Positions 1 to 12,039 of a DNA stretch of 64,000 nucleotides are shown piece after piece. Origin of the DNA: Cutaneotrichosporon cavernicola (taxonomy: Eukaryota > Basidiomycota > Tremellomycetes > Trichosporonales > Trichosporonaceae); assembly GCF_030864355.1 (NCBI RefSeq), contig NC_083399.1:124001-188000 (forward strand). The letters run 5' to 3'. The notes beneath the pieces are model-generated. The model did not search any database. It was not told the origin of the DNA and worked only from the letters and a program-made list of their open reading frames with translations. Made by a program: the position numbers and the translations under genes. The number at the start of each line of letters is the position of its first letter. Position 1 is the stretch's first letter.

Positions 1-1440
1 GTCGCAGGAGCGGACGAACTCGAAGTACCGGACACAGAGACAGAACTCGAAGGGCCTGCCGACGAGTCCGAAGGAGAAGCTGAGCCCGAGTCGGTCGATC
101 TCTCAGTGAAGGTAGATGAGCCCAAAACCGTGGGAGGCGGGCTTGCAGGAGGTGCTGACGACGACTGCTCAGTCGACTGCGACTCTGATACCTGCGATTG
201 AGGCGGAGACGGAACAGACTGATCCGTTGTGGCGGAGGACGACTGCTGGCTGGAAGACTGGACAGGAACAGACGCCGACTGTTCAGTCGTGGATGACCCA
301 GTCGAGCTCGACTCCTGCGACGATGTCAGGGGAGGAGTGGAGGTTCCCTGCTCAGTGGTGGCCGAGGACGACTCAGTCGAAGAAGACTGCTGGCTGGACG
401 GCTGGGAGCCGGGTGTCTGCCCAGTGGAAGACGCCCCCGTCACAGTGGAGCGTTCAGTCGACTGCTGAGGAGGGACCGAGGGTGACATCGACGTCTCCGT
501 CGTAGCAGACTGCTGGGGACTGGTGGGCGCAGACTCAGAGGTGGCGGGAATGGACTCCTGAGGCGTGGACGACGACTGGCCCTGACCGGGGTTCGACTGC
601 TCGGTGCTAGATGCCGGAGAAGACTCGGCGATGGTCGAGGAAGTGGACTGCTCCTGGGACGTCGGCTGCTCAGACGGTTGCACCGGCTGCTCTGGAGTGG
701 TTGGCCTCTGTTCCACGGTCGAACTAGCGGACTGCTGAGGAGTGGTCGACGACTGCTCCGACGTGGACGATGACTGCTCCGACGTGGACGACGGCTGCTC
801 CGGAGCAGTGGATGACTGCTCAGGTGCGGTGGAGGACTGCTCTGGGGACGTCGAGGACTGCTCAGGAGTGGTCGAGGACTGCTCAGGAGTGGTCGAGGTC
901 TGCTCCTGCACAGTCGAGGTTGTGGACTGCTCAGGCGTGGCCGAGGGCTGTTGCTCCGGAGACGACGTCGACGGAGGTTGTTGCTCCTCGGTGGACGAAG
1001 AAGAAGTCTGCTCCTCCTTGGTGGGAGACGCCTCCTGCTTCTCTGTCGTCGACGACTGCACTGGAGCCTCCTCCGGCGTTGAGGAAGGTGTGGGAGGTTG
1101 GTTGTCCGCAGTAGAGGGTTCAGGGGTGGTTGCTGGCTCCTGAGAAGGGGTGGGGACCTCGGCCACGACCGATGGACTACCGTCTTCTGTCCAAGTCAGC
1201 ATCACGCAGCACGCGTAGAGTAGCCAGATGAATGATACAAGACAAGGCCAGGAACTTACGGTTTTGACGGGCGTACTTCTGGAGGAGGGAGCGGGATCGG
1301 CGGGGGTCCGGGAGCGCGCGGGCGTTTCGGACCTGTAGGTCCGCCAGAGCCACTTGCGAGAGCATCATGACAACGAGGAGGAGGACGGCCAGCAAGCGGC
1401 GGCTACCGCCCTCCTGGCGGTGACCGCGGCCAGGCGACAT
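1..1440 (-). CDS. Ser/Thr/Pro-rich secreted or cell-wall protein, partial at 3' end
   Basis: Probable surface glycoprotein. Exon 1 is 1440-1260 and exon 2 runs from 1186 past the left edge, so the C-terminus is missing; the 73-nt intron has GTAAGT and a GCTGAC branch motif. Residues 15-33 are a strongly hydrophobic segment (signal peptide or signal anchor) ending near VALADL, preceded by a basic stretch. From about residue 60 the protein is almost only Ser, Thr, Pro, Gln, Glu, Ala and Gly, with 7-residue repeats of the type STTPEQS. This is typical of O-mannosylated wall or mucin-like proteins. No catalytic domain is visible in the part present. A GPI signal or a C-terminal membrane segment could lie outside the window, so a stress-sensor role cannot be tested here. 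The frame has no stop down to base 1. Confidence 0.75.
735..960 (-). repeat. 21-nt in-frame tandem repeat coding STTPEQS-type heptads
   Basis: The coding strand repeats a 21-nt unit (plus-strand core GACTGCTCAGGAGTGGTCGAG) in near-perfect tandem around 850-900, with more diverged copies on both sides. Each unit is seven codons, so length change would alter the protein without breaking the frame. Confidence 0.7.
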
Positions 1441-4400
1441 GTTCTGTTTGGGTTCTATAACTGACAGAGCTAGAGGAAGGGATCAACAAGCTCGCGCTGT
1501 GATCTACAAGAACATGCGCGCGTCGGGGGGAGAGGAGGGGGGTCGACGGGTACGAAAGCCTTTGATGCGAGTGCAAGCAAACACAAACGAGGCGGAGTGA
1601 GTGTCGATGGAGAAGGGAGGAGCGCGACGCGATCGACGTGTGTGTTTGAATGTGTATGTGGGTCGAGCGTCGGGTGTCGAGAGGATGAGGAAGGGAGAAG
1701 ACGGGATAGACGGCAAGGCGGTGGTGTGACGAGAGTCAAAGAAACAGGAATCTAAAGCCAAAGGGCAACGGGTCGAGAAGGGCAGACGAGGGTGCGCGCG
1801 CGTGAATGAACCGAGAGGAGAGGGGACGTGCCGAGCGTCGACGAATCAGTCGAGTGAACTGACGACGACTAGCGGAATGAGCGTGGGGGTTGCAGCACGG
1901 CGCGCACTCGAGGAAGATGGTATCAAGATGAAGTCGGCGGTCGAAGGAGGGGCGAGAGGGAGGGGGAGAACGGGCGGAGGATATCGGTCGATGAAAAGAG
2001 GTGATGGAGAAGATTGATTTTGAGAGGGAGGTTGGACTACGGAAAGGAGGAGGAAGGAGAACGAGTTGATTGAATGGCGACCAAGACGTCCACGGGTTCA
2101 ACGAGGGGATCGAGGGTGCTAGCGATGCAAAGGGTTGGTTGGGTGGGTGGGTGGGTGTGTGAGTGTGTGTGCACTCTGCCACTCTACAATGGCCAAGGTA
2201 GGAGATAGCTACATCAAGTTTAGGTGGGCGGCCAAATGGCCCAGCTAACAGTTACGTGGTCAAAGTGACCGTGGTAAGGGAAGTAAGGGTGAACCAGCCG
2301 AGGTAAGGGAGATAAGTACCTGAAGCGCGGGCCGTTGAGGGTAAGAGGGAGCAAGGTTACGAGTGTCTATCAAAGGAGGCTAAGAGGCAAAGGAGAGTGA
2401 GTGAGGAAATGGTCCCAAGTCAAGGTGTAAAGCCAAACTCAACGCATACACACACTAACTCTCACTCTCCCCGTTTACCTGTCTGTCTCTACAGAGCTAA
2501 AGAGTCTGTGCAGCGTTGTAACAAGGGGGAAATGGGAGAGAGATCGGGGGGACCTAGGAACCTCTCAAGCCGCAATGCCGCAAAAGCGGGTTCTCATTTC
2601 TACAACCCCTGAGCAAACTCCCGGTCTTGTCCTAGATGCCAAAATTCCCTTGACGCTGTTTGAGGTCCACCCTTTCCAAGTTGCGCTTGTCCTCGAATAG
2701 CCCCCTGAAAGATCCCTGAAGAGTTCAATCACCAACAGCACCATCACAGCCTTCACAACACCAGCCAGTTCACCCATCCGGCCCATCCAATGTACAATAA
2801 TTCAGGGTTCAAGAAGATCAAGAGTCAAATAGTCTGGGTCTCTTCCCTCTTTCCGCGATGGGGCTAGTGAGCAAGGGCCGAGGGGCCGAGGGGCCGGGGA
2901 CCGATTAAGAAGGCGGACGGGGGACGTTGCTTGCCCCGGCTTGTCGGAGAGAGTGTGACCCTGAAACTTCTTTAATGATTTTCTCTATCCGCTTAGCCCA
3001 TGGCCTCATACTCTTGTGCCGTCATCCATGATCCTGGACCCAGACACTTGAGCTTGCTGCTTGGGTGGCAAGAGTGTTGCGACTGTTTTGACTGTTGTGA
3101 CTTTTTGTCATAAGTAACATAACTAGGTCACCTTGGAGTGACTGAGGGTCCTTGTATTCACTCCTCTTCCCGCAGCCATGACGGCCCGTTCACTAACCGT
3201 CAGCCCCTGGCGGACCGCTCGGATTGGCATGGCGCTCTTGCATCGCGAAGCGCGCACTATAGCGCACTACACAAACAAGCCGTCGATCTGATTTTTTAAT
3301 GGATCGTGTTGAGATGTAACGGTGGGGATGGGCAATCTTACACGCTGCACGCTGGTACGCTGGGTTGATTGAGCTTGCGCTCAATGTGCATAAACAACAA
3401 CGAGTAGAGAGGGGCTGGGGAGTTGTGCTAGGTTAGATGGCGAACAAAGTGCCTAACCAGCCATGTATTTACATACCATTATTAATAGCAACCAAGTGGG
3501 TGTATTGTCCAGTACAATCAGGGGTACTGTAAGCCATTAGGCCATCAGTCCTAGCATCTGCCATGCGCGCGGGCACCGCGTTACTGACGCGTTACCTGTC
3601 TCAACCACCCATCCCGACAACTTCGGCCGTCTTGTCAACGTCAGTACCGCATCCAAAACAACAGGTGCTGCGGGCCTAGTAGTCTTCCCGATCTTTCAGT
3701 TCGGGAACAACCCTCAACCACTAGTGTAATTCAAGTAGTGGAATCGAATGTAATGGTTGTAAGTGTATGAGTGTGGAAAGAGTTGCGTTAGGTAATCTTA
3801 GGGAGCCTGGACCGTGCCGTGGCGTTGATCAGACACGACCCCCGTCCTAGCGCCACCCTTTTGTCACCCTATAACCCCAGACCAGCAGATTACCAGAGTC
3901 TCGCTCCAAGTGGCCAAGTGTTAACTGTTGCTTCTGAAGAGATCCATTAACAACGTCGTGATCAGACTTCGCACTCTCACACTAACCCAAACGCAATCAT
4001 GTCAGTCTACAAGAGTCTCCATAATGGTGATTCCCAAACTCTCCTCTACCTCGGCACGGCGGTTCATCGTGACCAAGACTTCCGCGCTGTTCCATAGTCC
4101 TACAACTCCACCTGGTGACCCGTAACATTGCTTGAAATATTGGGATACGCCCATCATCCATCCATGCTGCCATGCTGTTTGTGGTAGCCACGTTGTTCCC
4201 AAGTTGATCTGGACCCAGAAAGCGCACGTCCTACCGTTCAGCAGAGACGCGTGCTGGGAATGCACGGCTCGCCAGATCCAGAATTAGATCCGGCCCAGCC
4301 AACAACCCATCCAACGGCCCATTCAGGCAATGCCAGGCACCCTGTAAATCCTTTTTTGACCTGGCCGCACAACCCTAATTCGGAACTCCTGGCAATCCTT

Positions 4401-5396
4401 TGTCCTGACTGTGCTGAGAGCTGTCCCACCAACGGAGACGCATGCCAAGCCCGTCTCTTTTTTTCGCGCTCACAGTCAGAAATCCAACGGCTGCAGGCAG
4501 AGTTTGTCGCCCTGTTTCTGAGCCGATAACGAGAGAGGTAGCAGGACCTGTCCCGAACGGTACCGGTTGACGGCATTGCCAGGTGGTGCGGTTGAGGAAT
4601 CCAGTACGTGGCATGCTCTGCGCAGGGAATGGCCGCGCCTCGGAATGGATCAAGGCCTCGACTTTCGCGTCTGACCGAGTTTCGTCATTAATAGCAAGCC
4701 CGAGTCGGTGGGGAACGATGAGCACCTCCGTTTGTCCGGATTCGTCATACCGCACAGTTCGCTCTCTCACGGTCGAAACGAGATGCAAGCACACGCAGAC
4801 AACAGGACCACAGATCCGCAGACCAAACTGGAAACGAAATGCTGAGTTTGCGCTCAAGTTGAACAATGTTCTCTGAACCAACCCACCAAAACTCGATTAG
4901 GGCTCTGGATTGAGGGGCTTTTGCTATGTATTATACTGTATTTACACCCAAAGCAGCAACAGATCTCACAGCAAAGCTGGGTCATGTCACGAGACGAGAT
5001 GTACGACGCGTCTCATTAGAATCGAGCTGGAGCTTCCAGTGCCTCGCGCCTTGACAGTCACACCCCTTCACTTGCCATCCCTACGGTGCGTTTTGTGCTG
5101 TCCAAATATGCAGATCTCCAAAGTCGTGCCTTGCATTTCCCTGCCACCGGCGACATGGTGTCAGAGTGCCACAACGAGGAAACCGTGGGAAAGCTCAAGG
5201 ATGTTCCCGCTTTCGCCTACCACGTGTGAACTTTCTAATATCCTAATCCACTTACGATTGATTCTGGGAGCATTAGGAAGTATCCAAATGACTGACGTAA
5301 CCATCTGTCATTTCAGCAACAGAACTCTCCGTGTTGCAACAGTCAGTCGGTCTGTCGTCAGTCTCGTCCACTCATCCTCAACAGCAATAAATCACC
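1441..5396. other. long gene-poor interval between the surface-protein gene and the thioredoxin-PITH gene
   Basis: Nearly 4 kb with only short overlapping open frames on both strands (longest 168 and 175 codons) that show no recognisable domain and no consistent codon pattern. The left part is the promoter side of the surface-protein gene. Visible structure: short G-rich and GT-rich runs near 2110-2170, a GGGGCCGA repeat at 2876-2900, an inverted repeat TTCCCGA/TCGGGAA near 3686-3708 and another, CCACTA/TAGTGG, near 3718-3741. A non-coding RNA or a fast-evolving small gene cannot be excluded. Confidence 0.5.
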
Positions 5397-6476
5397 ATGG
5401 CTCCCGGTATCATCGAGATCGGCTCGACACAAGGTAAGCACACACACCAGTATATGTCCTGATGCCAGCGTTCGACCAGATCGCCAAGTCGCTGCCCGCT
5501 TCCCAGCTGCTCGTTGTCGGTGCGTCGGCGTCTGCTTCTTGACATTTGTCCTTTAACTGACGCATAGACTTCCATGCCGTACGCTGACTTAGTCGTCGAC
5601 CACTGACCACAGGTTTGGTGCGGTCCCTGCCATGCCATCGCTCCCGTTCTCGCACAGCTCGCGCAGAAGGTGAGTCGGCCATCACAAGTTTGTGAAAGTT
5701 GACAACAGTACCCCCACGTCAAGTTTGTCAAGATCGATGTCGATGCTCAGGCAGAGCTTGCACGCCGCTTCCAGATCTCGGCCATGCCGACCTTCAAGTT
5801 CCTGAAGGGCGGACAGGTCATTGACGAGGTGGGTACGACCTTGTGTCAAGCTAACGGCAGCTCCGCGGTGCGAGCCCACCGCAGCTGCAGCAGCTCGTGC
5901 AGCGGCACGCGGGCCCTGTGCAGTCGGCAGCGCCCAAGACGAGTGGATCTTCTGCCCAGGCCGCGGCTCCCCCCGCGCCTGCTGAGGGCTCGCTGATGAC
6001 GCACGTCTCGTCGACGGGGCTCAGTTGCCTGGGCGAGTCAAAGGACCACCCTTTGTCGTCGATCGTGGGCCCCAACGCCGGGCCCAAGGGGCGCAGCTAC
6101 CTTGAGTCGGATGTCGACCCCGAGCTCCTCATCTCCGTCCAGGTGAGCTAGTTTTTTTGGGTAGAGCTGACATCAGTTCAACGAGGCTGTCAAGATCAAG
6201 GCGCTGTCCATCTTCTCGGTCGTATCGCCCGCGCAGGCTCCCAAGACCATCCGCCTCTACGTCAATCAGAACCACATGGACTTTGGCGACGCAGACTCGC
6301 ACGAGCCCGCGCAGGAGCTGACTCTGACGCCCGAGGACATCCGGGGGAACAAGGTCGAGCTGCGCTTTGTGCGCTTCCAGAAGGTGCACAGCCTGCACAT
6401 CCTTGTCAAGGACAACCAGGAGGACGACGAGACGACGCGCATCGACTCGCTCGACCTGTTTGGCCAGCTCGCGTAG
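5397..6476 (+). CDS. thioredoxin-like protein with C-terminal PITH domain (TXNL1 type)
   Basis: A 285-residue protein from seven exons: 5397-5433, 5469-5519, 5568-5578, 5613-5669, 5709-5828, 5861-6142, 6177-6476. Residues 1-105 form a thioredoxin fold with the active site WCGPC (split by an intron just before the Trp) and the cis-Pro loop AMPTFKF. A short Ala/Pro-rich linker leads to a PITH domain (about 130-285), which in human TXNL1 docks on the 26S proteasome regulatory particle. Both catalytic cysteines are present, so disulfide reductase activity in cytosol or nucleus, possibly at the proteasome, is expected from the family. Exon 3 is only 11 nt but encodes the conserved DFHA just before the active site, which supports it. 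The start is the first ATG (context ATCACCATGG). Confidence 0.93.
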
Positions 6477-7065
6477 TGTATGGATAGAGCTTTGTTGAGA
6501 TGCATCAGTGGCCAAGTTGGTCAGTGGGGGACAAGACGTCGGAGAAGGCCGATGCGGAGAGAGAGATTGGGATAGGGGTCGAAGTGCGGGATGTAAACAA
6601 GTCGCCTGGTCTTGTTTTGAGCGTTACATTACCACGGCGACTGTGAGGCATTATCTGCGCGATATTGCTCAGCCTTTCCCAACTACAAGCTATCGGCTTG
6701 CCATCCTGCCATCGCCTGCGAGGAATGAGGTTTAAAGATGTGTGCAGGCGGTGCAATGTCTAAGCGTTGAGGAGAAGCAGAAGGGTCTCAACCTCAAGTG
6801 ACTTTGGTGACGTGGGTGGCAACTTTGGCCCAGGGCTCATGGGTCAGTACCCCATCATTCATGGCCCTAAACATGACATCTCAACTCAACAACACATCAC
6901 ACACGTTATAAACTTGATCCACATCGTCTGGCAACCTACGACGGTCACGCCCTTGGTGTACACTCTTACACCACTACCGAACTCGCTTAGAGGAACAGTT
7001 TCATCCGCACCCAAGTCCTTGCCTCCACCTTCCCTTCCCCCCCCCCTCGCATCCGCTCAACCGGC
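6477..7065 (+). promoter_or_regulatory. intergenic region, 3' end of thioredoxin-PITH gene and promoter of TVP38-like gene
   Basis: No coding frame is supported. The last 150 nt before the TVP38 start are pyrimidine-rich (CT stretches, a C9 run near 7040), a common feature of fungal core promoters. No TATA box stands out. Confidence 0.4.
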
Positions 7066-8303
7066 ATGTCGAAGCACCGTCCACACTACGGCGCAACCCA
7101 CGCATCGATCAGTAACACTCTCTCGCCACCAAGAACGCCCGACTCGCAAACGCACCTCCTTCCCCCTTCCCCTGGATCCACCTTTAGCACTGAGACTGGA
7201 CTCACCACCAACGAGCAGGAAGAGTATGAGCGCGGCCTGCTAACCTGGGATCGCGCCAAGGACTGGAGATTCTGGTTCCGCTGGGCCTGGGTACCATGGT
7301 ACATCCTCGGCGCACTGCTCGTAGCTGGCGTCTGTGCCGTCGCCGTCTGTCACCGCGAGGTATGAGCTTTCAGATAGCGGAAACTGACACCAGCTCATCC
7401 AGCTGCTAATGCCGTTCGTACGCCACATGCAATCGGCACGGTTCGGGTGGCTCGTCCCCATCGCGATCATGATCGTCCTCTCCTTCCCTCCCCTGTTTGG
7501 TAACGAGATCGTCATCATTCTCTGCGGCGTCGTGTGGGGAATACGGATCGGCTTCCTCATCGTTGCTGTTGGCACCGTGATCGGCGAAATGGCCTGCTTT
7601 ACCGTTTACGGGACGTGCTGCAGGCGAAGGGCACGGAGGATGACCCACATGAGTCTCAACTATGCTTGTCTAACGCGGGTCATCTCCACGGGTGGGCTGC
7701 TCATTGCCTGGGTGGTTAGGCTGAGCGCTATCCCGACGCACATGTCTACGGTACGCTGCTGATTCAGGTGGCGGCTGACACAAGCTCCTATTTGCCGTCT
7801 GCGGGCTCCCGGTTAGCTGACCCGTTCGCTCAAGCTGACAGCAGTACTCCCAGTTTTTCCTCGCGCTCCTATTCTCGCTCCCAAAGCAGGTGAGCCAGAA
7901 GGGGACCGGCCTAGCTGACACCAGTTCGTTGCAGTGTACCGTGAGTCGTTCGCCAACCTTACCTAACACCCACTGACGCCACTCTCACATTTACAGTTGG
8001 AGGTAAGCTGTCGACACTGTCTTGAGCTTACCCTAGTCATGGTCACACGCCACGAACCCACTCGGAAGTCGAACATCATGTCCTACACCGTGTGCGCTCT
8101 TACCCATGCCTAGTGCTGACTCCAGCGTCGGCTTCACTGTCGTCATCACACTTCTCGCACTGCATTACGTCCATCTCAAGATGCTCAAGGTCCGCAAGGA
8201 CGTGTTCCTTGACATGCGCGAAGACTTGGCGCGTCGTGGCGTGGTCGAGCCCGCACCGCCCGACTCGGACGACGATGTGTTTGCGTATGGGCAGAACGTG
8301 TAG
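7066..8303 (+). CDS. TVP38: TVP38/TMEM64-family (VTT/SNARE-associated) membrane protein
   Basis: A 325-residue multi-pass protein from eight exons: 7066-7359, 7394-7750, 7785-7811, 7845-7889, 7925-7940, 7997-8002, 8037-8091, 8126-8303. After a polar N-terminus (1-70) comes a first membrane segment (about 78-95), then the VTT/DedA-like domain (about 110-265) with the glycine-rich core FGNEIVIILCGVVWG and the later block LPKQFVAVYLG. A last membrane segment (about 275-292) and a charged tail follow. The family works at Golgi/ER membranes; related TMEM41B/VMP1 proteins are lipid scramblases, so a lipid role is possible. The exon TTGGAG at 7997-8002 is only 6 nt, yet it completes the conserved YLG motif and keeps the frame. 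Confidence 0.88.
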
Positions 8304-9487
8304 GCGCTTAAGGAAGTATGGAGGGCAAGGGGCCGAGGAGCAGTCCGCTCTATGCTGTGGAGTTGGTGAGCTTGGGACTGGTAACTGGTAGCTGACCACA
8401 GTCAGCATCTGTTTGGCCCAGAGCCCAATGCTAGGAATTGTCTTACAGTCCGGCCGGCATAGTCGTGAGCTGGACAAGGTCCGATGATAGCTGACTCCAG
8501 GACGCTGTACTTTGACGTGAGAGAGGAGGCCAGGGCCTGCAGTCCTCTGCCGAAGACTGGCAAGAGCCGAAGTGTCGCAGGAGTGGAGAGGAGAGACAGA
8601 ACCGAGAGATTCGAGAGCAGATGAGTCGAGAACCCCACCATTCAACGCAGCACAGCTTCAACATAGAGTTTAGGTATGTTGTACTTGCATGAGATGAAGC
8701 TGGCGTACACCATTTCCATACTCCAGCGGGGATACCACCGACAAAATCACCAACCCAAATCCTTCCGCCCCCCCACGAGCTTGTTCATCTGCTCTTCCAT
8801 ACAGCGGGAGTTGCCCATCTCGCTTAGCGAGCGTTTGGACGAGCGGGTGCTCTTGTAGCAACGTTGTTTGACTTGGACGTACGAGGTGGAGCGAGTGATG
8901 GCCATCCCGCCTGCTCTGTCGTCAGGGCGGACGGGAGAGTCTCATTGATTCACTCCCAGGCGCCGCGGTCGAGAGCAGCCAAGAACTCTGGTTTGTCGGA
9001 AGCTGACTGGAAGGATGGGGCAAAGGGCATACGACATAAGGCGCAGGGCGATGTGAATCTCCGTGCCCAACCTCCATCGAGCAGCTCGTAGGCCCCGTTC
9101 CGAATCTTGGAGCTGGGATTTGGGAGGTTGGGGTTAGGCGATGGTTGACAACGGCAAGATATGCCGGAATATCAATTGATGGATGTAACTGCCTGCCGAG
9201 TTTATTACTCGGCCTACCGAAAACTTCTAGGCTTGTCGGAAACAACACACACAACACACACTCGTCAGGGCTTCCGAGGCATTTCTCCAGCGCCAGACTC
9301 GAACACTGCTACAGACAAAGTTATGACATGAGCAAAGGATAAAAACCTGCGACTTGGCCATCGCCTGATCAGTTGTTCCGTCTACAGTACAACTCGCCCA
9401 TTCATTCAGCGGCTAGCCGTAAAAGGCTCCTCACCGCCATTCTCTCTGGGACCATCCCTTGCAAGCCCTTGCCCCACACGCCCACGC
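8304..9487. other. convergent intergenic region with intron-like segments
   Basis: Lies between two converging genes. Just past the TVP38 stop are two 36-nt segments with perfect local intron form: 8366-8401 and 8466-8501, each GTGAGC to AG with GCTGAC near the end. The pieces between them do not join into an open frame, so introns in the 3' untranslated region are the simplest reading. No gene is seen from 8500 to 9487. Confidence 0.4.
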
Positions 9488-11226
9488 TTAAACACGGTTG
9501 GCGTCGTCGTACTTGTGCTGAAGCACCTCGTGGTGCGACACGTCAATTCCGCCCTTGTCGTCGTCGGAGATAATGCCGTCGCGCTGGGACGGCAGGACGG
9601 CCCTTTCGCCATCAAAGACAACAGCAATCTCCTCGAGGAAGAGGCCCCTGGTCTCGGGGTACCAGAAGTAGATGCACACGATGGCAATGGCCTGGATGAC
9701 AATGTAGACGGCGTAGTACTTCCAGTGGAGGGCGGCGAGTGCGATCGGGTTGACGTACTGGTTGAAGCAGAGTGCGAGGGTGATACAAAGTTGGAGGATG
9801 GCGAGACCGCGGGTCCGGAGCGAGTAAGGAAGAATTTCAAGAGGGTAGCCAATGGTTAAACCCGTAAAGGCAATGTCGTAGAAACCAAAGTAGATGAAAA
9901 GGAAGGCCAAGACTGCGGGGCCGGCCGCGTGTTTTCCTGCCTCGGCATAGGCTGCCGAACAAGCCATGATGACGACAAAGGAGAAGAACATTCCGATGGC
10001 CGAGGTCAACCACAGCTTGCGACGGCCGAAACGTTCGCAGCTCAACGAACCGGCAATCGCAAGGATCCAATTGTAGATCTGTAGACCACCGTTGTATCCC
10101 TGTTGCTGGCCCTCCGAGGTGATTCCAACACTCTCGAGAATAGATACGAGGTAGTAGCTGATGATGCCGTTGCCGACCCACTGCGAGAACAGGCCGACCA
10201 TGATAAGAATCGCTAGGCGGTGGCGGTTACCGGGCGTCTTGAGGAAGGCCGAGTATCCAACTCCCTCAGTAGCGGCCTTTTCGGACTCGATCGCCTCCTT
10301 GATTTCCTGCAATTCAAAGACGACGAGCGGGTCGTCCAAGTCGCCATTGGCGTGATATTTTGCCAACACGCGGTGCGCCTCCTCGTACCTCCCCTTTGAC
10401 ACGAGCCAGCGAGGTGACTCTGGAAGGAACGGAAGTGAGAAAAGTTGAAACGCAGGAGGGGCGACTTGCATGAGACATACGAGGCGCCACGACCAAGCGT
10501 TATCCCAAAACGAAGTGCCAAAGGCCGTCCACGCTGCAATGATGCTACCGACGTACCTGGTGTTAGTGGCGGAAAATCCAAAAAAGGTGGGCAAATGACA
10601 CAGGCACGCCACTATCCAAATGTCCATTGCGTGGAACCCAAATTTGCGTGCCCATACACTTAGGGGGCAGACTCACCAGCATGTGTTGGTCAGTGCGCTG
10701 ACTTGGGCACGGTTGCGGGGGTGGGCGAGCTCGGAGGCGTAAGGCGTTCCCGAAATGGAGGCGAACATGCCTCCAAAGCCGACGATAAATCGGCCAGCGA
10801 ACATGTGCCACCCGCCCGTGGTGAGTGCTTGGACAAGAGCGCCGGCGATGATAACAATGCAACCAAGACCCAGAGAAATACGACGGCCCCACCGATCGGC
10901 CATGTAGGACGCTGGGAGGAGGGCGGGAAGAGCGCCGAACGTGTACGCTGCCACAATGAGGCCTAGCTTGTTAGCATCGGGGCTGTCAATCGCCGGCATA
11001 AAGTAACGCTTGTTGGCCTGTAGGCCAGTCATGCAGCTTCCGTCGTAACCTGGAGTCAGAGAGGAGGGGGGCGTGGCGTACCGGATGAGATTGTTGAGGC
11101 GAAGCCGACAATGATGGGCCAAGCTAGAGCGCGCATCCCGGGGTCTCGGAACCACCACGAGGCCGCATTGTTCGGCAACGACAGTGGGTTAATCGTCTGC
11201 GAGGTGTGTGAGATGGAGTGGCGCAT
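9488..11226 (-). CDS. MFS sugar-porter family transporter (lactose-permease-like)
   Basis: A 528-residue, 12-segment major facilitator. Exons: 11226-11082, 11049-10677, 10556-9488. Signature motifs of the sugar-porter family are present: DRWGRR after segment 2, PESPRWLV after segment 6, a second GRR in the loop after segment 8, and PETRG at the C-terminal end. The substrate cannot be read from sequence; the overall look is closest to fungal lactose/disaccharide and other sugar permeases. Two in-frame start codons exist (11262 and 11226). I prefer 11226 because a TATATAA box ends only 17 nt before the first one and because it has the better context (ACCACCATG). The ends converge with TVP38. 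Confidence 0.9.
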
Positions 11227-11278
11227 GGTGGTTGGGTGAGTTGCGTCAGATGAGATCGGCATAAATCAACCAACTCTG

Positions 11279-11285
11279 TTATATA
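11279..11285 (-). promoter_or_regulatory. TATA box of the MFS transporter gene
   Basis: TATATAA on the minus strand, 53 nt upstream of the preferred start at 11226. It supports that start over the ATG at 11262. Confidence 0.6.
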
Positions 11286-12039
11286 TCAAAGTCCTTCCGT
11301 AGTGACGCTTTGATAGCGGTAGGCTGGACTTGGCGAGACATAATGCAATGCGCAAACGTGCGTCCAGGTTCGAACTCGCAAAGATGGTTGTTGTGCTAGC
11401 TCCGCACTGGGAGAGGCGGGGTTCCACTGCCGAGGTTGGAACTACGTCGTGCGGTCTAACCTTGCGGAGGTGCCGACGCCTCTTGATGGTAATTCGCCAG
11501 AGGTGGGGAATAAAGGCGGGGTACTGAACAGCCTGACCCGCACATCAATTGACATTTACAGGCACTTGTTTCAGTCATGCTGTTCCCAAATGCTACCATC
11601 TCATCCGTCCACACGTCCACATGCTCTAATACTCATCAACCCGCATCAATCCCAAATACCGCTCCTATCAGCTTCCGAGAAGAGGCTGCAACAGGAACAG
11701 TGTTCGTTCTGCCCACATTGGTTCATCCGAATATAATCCTCACTCCGAGGATCATCCGAACTCTACGTACATGTGGGCATGTCCACCAACGTCCATGGTC
11801 TTGCCCGCCGCACGTCTCTGAGCACGACTCCCAACAGACCCTGGTACGTGAGGAGCCCGTCAAGACACCGCGCCGAGGTGATCTGTTATCAGCGGCAGCC
11901 TCCAGGCCCCGCACCCACACCAAGGCCACTTCCGCCTCCTACACACTTCAGCCTCCTACAATGAACGTGCATACAATGGTGATGTATCAATCTGCATAAA
12001 CTTGAGATGTTGATAACAATTGGACGTCGCGCATGGCAT
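11286..12039. other. intergenic, upstream of the MFS gene and downstream of the NVJ2-like gene
   Basis: Both flanking genes are on the minus strand. The open frame at 11577-11999 (+) is His/Pro/Thr-rich without any family resemblance and I do not call it a gene. Nothing else is visible. Confidence 0.4.

Noticed and set aside
4375..4881. 168-codon minus-strand frame in the long gap
   Set aside because: Overlaps equally open frames on the other strand and shows no coding-like pattern or motif.
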